Notes under the pieces: model-generated
Told to the model about the DNA's origin: nothing
Seen by the model: only the letters and a program-made list of their open reading frames with translations
The model's database searches: none
Translations under genes and position numbers: made by a program
Source of the DNA: Ovis canadensis
Taxonomy: Eukaryota; Chordata; Mammalia; Artiodactyla; Bovidae
Assembly: GCF_042477335.2 (NCBI RefSeq)
Contig: NC_091245.1
Location: 114,920,501 to 114,984,500, forward strand
Length of the DNA: 64,000 nucleotides
Direction: 5' to 3'
Part shown: piece after piece, positions 56,926 to 64,000 of the stretch
Layout: every line of letters begins with the position of its first letter
Numbering within the stretch: the stretch's first letter is position 1

Positions 56926-57697
56926 TAGGTGACTTAATGATGCCCTAAAAAATAATTGCGAGGAGAGTACCAGCATCTTTGAAAAACTCTGGCTCTGCGC
57001 TGTAAGCTAGAATTGACACTGAGAAATTCTACAATGGAACTGGAAATCACCCTGATTTCAGTGGAAATAACAGGGTGAGCTTAGACAATGAGGTTAGGTA
57101 TTGGCATTCAGTGAGAGACAAAGATAGCCAGTTATCATAAACCACAGGGATTTAACAGTATAAGAAACAGCTTACTGTACATCTGTGGCGATGTTTAATT
57201 GATTCACTGGATTGCAAAGCAGAGAATGATTATGGGCAGTCAAAAGTTCTGTTGGGTATAAAGTAAACAGATAACTTCTAGGTCTGGTGGAAGAACCCTG
57301 ACTTGAGTCACAGAATAGGGATTCTTGGGTGTCTTATTCAATATATAGATTTAATCCAGTTCACAGTCTCAGATCCCTTTCATTGAAAGGAATGTTGGGC
57401 TTCTGGGTTCCCTTTAGGAAGGAATGTGACAACATTTCAAGCCTTCCCCAGAAAAACCTACAAGGGGACTGTATACTGGAAAAAGGAAAAGTGCTCATGT
57501 TTTTGAGGGTTATTTGATAGTGGCTCTGAACTGACGCTAATCCTCAGAGACCCAAATGTTCCCCTGATCCAGCAATTCAGAATTAGAACTCCTGAGATCA
57601 GGTGATATAAGAAATTTTGACCTGAATCTATTTCAAGTGGGTTCAGTGGGACCATCCTATGGTTACTTCCCCAGCTCCAGAATGTATTTAAATACTT

Positions 57698-57842
57698 TGT
57701 TGTTGTTCAGTCATTAGATCATGTCTGACTCTTTGCGACCCCATGGACTGCAGCATGCCAGGCTTCTCTGTCCTTCACTATCTCCTGGAGTTTGCTCAGA
57801 TTCATGTCCATTGAGCCCGTGACGTCATCCAACCATCTTGAG
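57698..57842 (-). repeat. BovB 3'-end/SINE-related fragment
   Basis: 'GTTGTTGTTCAGTCATTAGA', 'GACCCCATGGACTGCAGCAT' and 'CATGTCCATTGAGCCCGTGA' match the BovB 3' region in reverse orientation, as at 36391 and 49912. Confidence 0.85.
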
Positions 57843-58052
57843 GTGTTTATGGTGGCTCAGACAATAAAGAATTTGTCTGCAATGCAGAAGAACTGGGTTT
57901 GAGCCCTGGATCGGAAAGATCCCTGGAGAAGGGAATGGCAACCCACTCCAGTATTCTTGCCTGGAGAATCCCATGGATCGAGGAGCCTGGCAGGCTACAG
58001 TCCATAGAGTCCCAAAAAGTTGGACATGACTGAGTGACTAACACTTACACAC
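57843..58052 (+). repeat. Bov-tA SINE
   Basis: 'GGTGGCTCAGACAATAAAGA' head and 'AAAAAGTTGGACATGACTGA' tail. It directly abuts the inverted BovB fragment on its left. Confidence 0.92.
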
Positions 58053-59401
58053 TTGGAAACTGGCAAAATCTTATTGGTTCTTTGAATCATAGAATGAGTA
58101 CTATTGTAGTGGGAAGGAACAAGCATTAGCTCCTATAATTGGTTTCATCTTCCAAAATAGTAAACTGAAGCAATTCACATCCTTAGAAGATATTTCTATA
58201 CTAAGAGCACCATCAAATCATGAAATGTGTGATGTGTTGTTTCCTACCACATTCTCATTTAGCTCACCCATTTGGCCAGTGCAATCACTAGATATATCTT
58301 GGAGAATGACTATGAATTATTACAACATTAATCAAAGGTTATTGTATTTTCAACTGCTGTTCTAGATGTGCACATTTTGGGGGATAAAATAATCACAAAT
58401 CTGGCACCTAGGTCTATGAAAAGATTTGCTGTAGGTCCAGGAAAAGCAAGCCATCTATCTATCTGAAATTCCTAGCAAAGTAGTCAGAACCAATTTGCCT
58501 TCATTTGAGAAGAATAGCAGTACACAGTTGTGGTCTTACCACAAAGATTTGCCGATTCTTCTTCTGGCATAATATAACCCAGAAGGACATTGATTATCTT
58601 AATGTCCTTAAAAAATGATGTTGGTTCATTTCTGAATTTGTTCCTATTGATTAACATTTCTCCTTCCCTTTAATAGAAATGTTTAGACCATTTGCATATA
58701 ATATGATCATCAGTATGACTGAATATCAGATATAACATTCTGATATTTTACCTTATTTGGTGATGGATACTTTTGTATTCTTATAAATATTATTAAACAC
58801 ATTTCTAAGGGTGCAAGTAAGCTACTTGGAAAGAGTTAAATATGTTTGAGTCTTACTTAAAATCTTTTTTAGGTGGGACAAGAGAAGCCTTGAGTAAAGG
58901 GAAATTATTGTTTAGATTGAATAAAAAAGCAAGACTCAAGTTTATGTTTCCTACATAAAGACACCTGATATAAAAATAAAGACAGAAAATTGTGACTCCA
59001 CTGTCCACTGGGGAACAGCAAACTTGTTGAAATTCTCAGAATAAAGTCTAATAATTAACTGAAAAAAGTAAAGACACAATTAGATTAAAAGTTAATTGAT
59101 GGGGAAAATATATCCTATTAACACTAATAAAAGTAAACCTAGCAATATCAGCTAAAGTAGACTTCAGAGCAGGGACTCTAAGGGGATTTTCAAAGAGATA
59201 AACCTGTCAATTGATCAAGAGGATATAACAGCCCTAAATGTTTATGCACGTATTTCTTACAAAATGCATAAAGGATAGATGTTTTTCCAAAGAAGATATA
59301 CAAATACAAGAGATATATGGAAAGGTGCTCAACCTGATGATTGCTAGTCATTAGGGAAACTGAAATCAAAATCACAGTGAGGTATTACCTCATAACAGAA
59401 T

Positions 59402-59615
59402 TGTTGTTGTTGTGTAGTTGCTAAGTTGTGTCTGACTCTTTTGAGACTGCATGGACTGCAGTCCACCATGCTCCTCTGTCCATGGGATTTCCCAGGCAAG
59501 AATACTGGAATGAGTTGTCATTTCCTCCTCCAGGGGATCTTCCCAACCCAAGGATCGACTTGCATCTCCTGCATTGGCAGGCAAGTGCTTTAGCACTGAG
59601 CCATTAGGGAGCCCA
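59402..59615 (-). repeat. Bov-tA SINE
   Basis: 'TAGTTGCTAAGTTGTGTCTG' to 'AGCACTGAGCCATTAGGGAG' plus CCC, reverse orientation, with a GTT-repeat tail at its left end. Confidence 0.92.
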
Positions 59616-60810
59616 TCTGTTGGAACAGCTATCATCAAAGAGACAAGAGATAACAAGTGTAGGTAAAGATATGGAGAGAAGGGAAGCCTTGTGCACTCTT
59701 GGTGGGAATGCAAATTGATACAGCCACTTTAAAAAATAGTATAGAGGTTCCTCAAAAAAGTAGAAATAGAACTACCATGTTATTCATTAATCCCACTTCT
59801 GAGTATATGGCCAAAGGGAATGAAAACAAGATATCTAAGAAATATCTGTACTCCCTTATTCATTGCAGAATTATTCACAATAGCCAAGATAAAGAAACAA
59901 CCTACATGTTCATCAGCTGATGAATGGATGAAGAAGATGTGGTATGTATAAACAGTAGAATATTATTCAGTCATGCTAAACAGAGGTAAATGCTGTCAGA
60001 GATAAATGGTACCACTTATACATGGAAACTTAAATAAAAACATGTTGATTAAGAGACAAGGAATACAAATTCACGCTACCATCTAAGTGGATGCACAAAA
60101 AACTCAGCCCTACTAGGAACAGAAGGGCTAAAAACATAGTTAACAGAAAAAGACTGAGTACTTTTCCACAAGGTCAGAAAATGATGAGGATTTTTGCACT
60201 CATCACTTCCACATTGTCCTAAACGTCTTAGGTAACGCAATAAGGCAAGAAAAAAAAAAGGAACAGAAACATTGAAATGGGAGAAGTACAGTTCTCTTGA
60301 TTGCAGATGGCATATAGAAGATCATACAGAAATTCTACCAAAAAAGCCACTAGACCAATTAGTGAGTTTAGCAAGTTTACAGGATACAAGTTCAATACAT
60401 AAAAATTAATTGTGTATCCGCTCACTTGCATTGAATAAGTGGAAAGTGAAATTTAAATAATTTTAAAATTTAAATCATTAAAACCTGTTATTTAAAATAA
60501 CATCAAGCATATGAAATTTTAGGGATAAATTTGACAAAAGATGTACAAGATCTGTTACAAAACATTTTTGAGAGAAACTGTAAGTTTCTTTTACAACTTT
60601 TACAAGAAACTGTAAAACTTCTTTCATATAAATGAAAGAAGAGGTTAAACTATATTCATGGATCAGAAGAATTAATGTTATCCGGTTGGTTCTCCCCAAA
60701 TGGACCTATAGATTCATGCAATCTCAGTCTATCATCAGTCTTTGTGTGTGTGTGTGTATGTCTTAGTTGAAAAGCTGAATCTGAAATATGTATGGAAATA
60801 CAAAGGATCT

Positions 60811-61023
60811 GCTGCTGCTGCTGCTCCTAAGCCGCTTCAGTCGTATCCGACTCTGTACGACCCCATAGACAGCAGCCTATCCTGTCCCTGGGATTCTCCA
60901 GACAAGAACACTGGAGTGGGTTGCCATTTCCTTCTCCAATGCATGAAAATGAAAAGTGAAAGAGAAGTCGCTCAGTCGTGTCCGACTCTTAGCGACCCCA
61001 TGGACTGCAGCCTACAGGCTCCT
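60811..61023 (-). repeat. BOV-A2 SINE with 9-bp target-site duplication
   Basis: AAAGGATCT occurs at 60802-60810 and 61024-61032 around a reverse-oriented SINE with a (CTG)n start and a second, truncated monomer. Confidence 0.94.
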
Positions 61024-61783
61024 AAAGGATCTAAGATAGCCAAAATAACCTTGAAAAAGTTGAGTGATTGACACCATCTTATTTCAAGACTAACTATAAA
61101 CTGATGGTTATCAACATAATATAGAATTTGCATAAAGAAAAACAATCAAGGCTGAGAGCTCAGAAATAGAGCCAGACTTATATAGTTGATAATTTTTGTT
61201 TTACAAAGGCACCAAAGAAATTTATTGGGAGAAAGAATAATCTGTTCAACAACTGAGCTGGAACAAATAGGTGGCCATATTTAATAAAACACCAACCCTA
61301 ACCTTACCCAAATGCAAAAATTAAATCAGCACAGGCTATATTAATTGTGAAAGTTAAAACTATTCAACTCTAGAAGAAAACATAGAAGAGAACCTTTGTG
61401 AATTACATTAGACAAGGGTTTATTATATATTGATATATTACTGAAATCACAATCCATCAAAGAAAAAAGATAAATTTGACTTCATTAAAATAAAGAACTT
61501 CTGTTCTTTGAAATATACTTCTAAGAGCATGATAAAACAAGTTACAAGTAAATAAAGAATGTTTTAAGACTTGACTTCTGGCTTTCTCACTGCTCTTGGT
61601 TGGAGTGTACATCCATGCAAACTCTGATTGTACTAATTTGTCAATGTGTGTAAAAATGTTAAAATGTTTAGGGTATTATCCTGAGGAGAGAGTTGGGCAA
61701 ACTCTCAAAGATATAAGCACAAAAATATTAGTTGTATCAAATCACATTGGGTCCATTGGACCAAACTGGAAATAACCTAAATG

Positions 61784-61992
61784 TATGAAAGTGTTAGTTG
61801 CTCAGTCATGTCTGATTCTTTGCTACACCGTGGACTATAGCCCACCAGTCTCCTCTGTCCATGGAATTCTCCAGGCAAGAATACTGGAGTGTGTTGTCAT
61901 TCCCTTCTCCAGGGGATCTTCCTGACCCAGGGATTGAATCTGGGTCTCCCTCATTGCAAGCAGATTCTTTACTGTCTGAGACATCAGGGAAG
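61784..61992 (-). repeat. Bov-tA SINE with 8-bp target-site duplication
   Basis: CCTAAATG occurs at 61776-61783 and 61993-62000. The SINE reads 'GTTGCTCAGTCATGTCTGAT' to 'GAGACATCAGGGAAG'. Confidence 0.94.
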
Positions 61993-62064
61993 CCTAAATG
62001 AATAGTTATGTATAAATTATGACATATGCAATCAATAAATAGTAAGTAATCATAACATTATGAT

Positions 62065-62200
62065 ATTTGCTTTCTTTGATGTGGGAATATACCTGTTATA
62101 CATTGAAAAAGAAGTAGTACCTATGACTGATTCATGTTGATATACAGCAGAAATTAACACAATATTGTAAAGCAATTATCCTTCAATTAAAAATTTTAAG
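62065..62200 (+). repeat. L1 3'-end fragment (ruminant type)
   Basis: 'GACTGATTCATGTTGATATA', 'ACACAATATTGTAAAGCAAT' and 'TATCCTTCAATTAAAAATTT' match the 3' end of the L1 at 28976-37072. Confidence 0.75.
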
Positions 62201-63349
62201 TCACAAATCATCATATATATAATGAGTAATTTACATACATATAGAATATTCACTTCTACATGCATACGAGTAGAGAACAGACTGGAGAGATGTGTGTTGA
62301 AATATCAAGAAAGGCGATTTCTAAGCGGTGAGACTGAGATAATTTCTGCTCTCTTTTTTATACCTTTCTCAACATTTGATTTTTCTAAAACAAAAAAAGC
62401 TTGATTGTTTTCTTACTTTCTGAACTCAACTCTTTCCAAAGATCTCAGAATATGAGAGCTGGAAATGACTCTTGGGATCTCTCTCACTCACTGTTTCTGT
62501 TGTTGCCATAAGTCATGGTTTAAGTTCTTACCTGTAACTTTCCTATGACTACAAAAGTCCCTCCTTTCCCTTCACACCAGCAGCTGAATCCCTTATATCT
62601 CCAAACATCTATTCCATTTTGACTCTGCTGATTATAAAGCTAGACCCAGTTCCAACTTCTAACAGTCAAGTCACCTACATAGTGTTTGCACGTTGGTGTT
62701 TTCTGAACGCTATATCAGGCTGTGAGATCAGGTTACATTTCCTGTCCATGCTTACCACATAGCAGTCTGGTTGGTGAAAATGTGCTGGTAGACCAATTTT
62801 CCTCTGTGACTTCCTTCCTTTATTTCTAACCTTCTCCCTAATAACCTCATTTAGATCTGTGAAAGCATGGAAGTTGGTATCCTGCTATTCTAGCACAGCA
62901 AAGAAGAAAGGGTAGTTCTCTAAGAAGCAAAATGCAAGATTCCACACATCAGGATCTACTGCCAAGCCCAATGCTTGGAAGGCCCCTGCCTGAGCACTTT
63001 AAAGAGTTCCAAAAAGATCACCTTGAGCATTAGAACTAGGGACATTGGTAAGAAAGGCAGGATAACAATACATTAACAGTTTGATCTTGGACCTCTTAGT
63101 TATAAGAAGCTCCATTCCATTTCCCACAAAATAGAGATATATCACCTACCAAGGATGGCTTTCCAAAGCATAAATAATTGGTGTAACATGCTTAACACAA
63201 TTTTTGGCTCATGGAAAGCACCTTCATAGTGGCTCTTGTTGCACTGATGTAGAAAAACAGGCTAACACTTGTGTTGTAGATAATTTTGACTTTGCTCACA
63301 CAGGGTGTATACTGGAATATGAATTGCTTTGTGACCTTCTCAGAGGAAT

Positions 63350-63565
63350 CTTTCCTGAACCCAACCTAAGGTAGACTCTGCCCTTGCTGAAACGTGCCTC
63401 TGATTTGTTTTCACTTTATTGGCTCCTCTCACTGGAATGTCATTTCATGAGGGCAGGACTAGTGTCTGTACTATTTACCACTATTTCGCCAGTGCATAGG
63501 ACCATACCTAGAACATAGTGGGCACTCAGTGCGTGCTGTTGAATGAACGAATGATGGTTTTAGTC
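63350..63565 (+). repeat. L2 LINE 3' fragment
   Basis: 'TTCATGAGGGCAGGACTAGT', 'CCTAGAACATAGTGGGCACT' and 'TGTTGAATGAACGAATGATG' follow L2 3'-end order. Confidence 0.65.
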
Positions 63566-63766
63566 ACCCTCCAAGTCCTATCTTCCTTGCAGGCTCTTGA
63601 CTCCTTGATGAGTGAATCATTCCTTTCTCTCAGTTCCTATCATGCCCTAACGTAAGTCATCAGTTTTCATACACCTCCCAGGGTCCATTTACTTCTCTAT
63701 TTTTCCCTCTAGACTCTGAGGTGTATTGAAGGCATTAACTGAGAATCTACTATAGTGCTTGACAGG

Positions 63767-63977
63767 AAAGTGCAAGTTTAGTCACTCAGTCGTGTCCAAC
63801 TCTTTGCAACCTCGTGGACTGTAGCCTACCAGGCTCCTCTGTCCATGGGATTTTCCAGGCAAGAGTACTGGAGTGGGGTGCCACTGCCTTCTCCAGAGGA
63901 TCTTCCTGACCCAGGGATTGAACCCAGGCCTCCCACATTGTAGGTAGACGCTTTACCATCTGAGCTACCAGGGAAGT
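63767..63977 (-). repeat. Bov-tA SINE
   Basis: 'TCACTCAGTCGTGTCCAACT' to 'TGAGCTACCAGGGAAGTCCT', reverse orientation. CTTGACA lies on both sides and may be the target-site duplication. Confidence 0.93.
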
Positions 63978-64000
63978 CCTTGACATGGTAGACTTTAAAA

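Larger units (their letters stand above)
59040..61783 (+). repeat. Old L1 fragments, split by two SINEs
   Basis: Decayed L1 translation occurs in several pieces. Endonuclease-like sequence lies at about 59120-59260. ORF2 C-terminal sequence lies at about 59690-59960 (LVGMQIDTATLKN-like). RT-like sequence lies at about 60200-60800 (LIADGI-, YKFNT-like). More ORF2 lies at about 61060-61770. The piece order suggests at least two separate old copies. Confidence 0.55.
46942..64000 (-). other. SH2D1B: Probable SH2D1B intron 1 (start not in window)
   Basis: No other exon was recognised to the right end, so the first intron probably exceeds 17 kb. It is filled with nested SINE, BovB and L1 copies listed separately. 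Stretches without a recognised repeat include about 48000-48555, 52780-53690, 55940-56730 (apart from an L2/CR1-like trace near 56180-56280), 56930-57695, 58060-59035 and 62205-63345. Confidence 0.5.

Noticed and set aside
1-64000. CRISPR arrays, operons, prophage or other prokaryotic systems
   Set aside because: The window is clearly ruminant nuclear DNA; the regular repeats are SINEs, LINEs and microsatellites.

Overview
The window is mammalian nuclear DNA from a ruminant, most likely a bovid. The evidence is the repeats: many tRNA-derived Bov-tA/BOV-A2 SINEs, BovB (RTE) LINE fragments and a bovine-type L1. The genes are spliced. The gene order NOS1AP - SPATA46 - C1orf226 - SH2D1B matches the human 1q23.3 block as I remember it. 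I cannot tell cattle from sheep, goat or buffalo. No prokaryotic, viral or CRISPR features were seen.

Layout. (1) 1-5.9 kb: the 3' end of NOS1AP on the + strand. The penultimate coding exon is 875-1040 and the last coding exon is 2422-2837, ending in the PDZ ligand DEIAV. A long 3'UTR follows to an AATAAA at 5863, with a mir-2284/2285-type hairpin inside it. (2) 9.1-11.8 kb: SPATA46 on the - strand, three coding exons, 259 codons. It carries a 36-bp in-frame tandem duplication and ends earlier than I expect from the human protein. (3) 16.7-21.25 kb: C1orf226 on the + strand, two coding exons, 264 codons, 3'UTR to AATAAA at 21244. Its first coding exon has a splice acceptor whose phase fits the donor of NOS1AP exon 875-1040. 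A NOS1AP-C1orf226 readthrough protein is therefore possible in frame, with SPATA46 lying antisense inside the 15.7-kb intron. (4) 21-40 kb: a repeat-rich intergenic region. A near-full-length but decayed ruminant L1 (28976-37072) sits inside an older L1 (about 27.4-39.2 kb) and itself carries a BovB-derived insertion. (5) 42.2-46.9 kb: SH2D1B (EAT-2) on the - strand, with coding exons 2, 3 and 4. Exon 1, with the start codon and the SH2 phosphotyrosine-binding arginine, was not found and probably lies beyond 64,000. (6) 47-64 kb: probable SH2D1B intron 1 or upstream DNA, made of L1, BovB and SINE insertions, several with clear target-site duplications.

Functionally these are unrelated neighbours: a neuronal nNOS/Scribble adaptor, a spermatid nuclear-envelope protein, a poorly characterised protein and an NK-cell signalling adaptor. 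The most notable points are the phase-compatible readthrough, the SPATA46 coding duplication, and a near-perfect 46-bp-arm palindrome downstream of SH2D1B (41412-41522) that looks like a hairpin transposon or a small-RNA precursor. No wholly new system was found.
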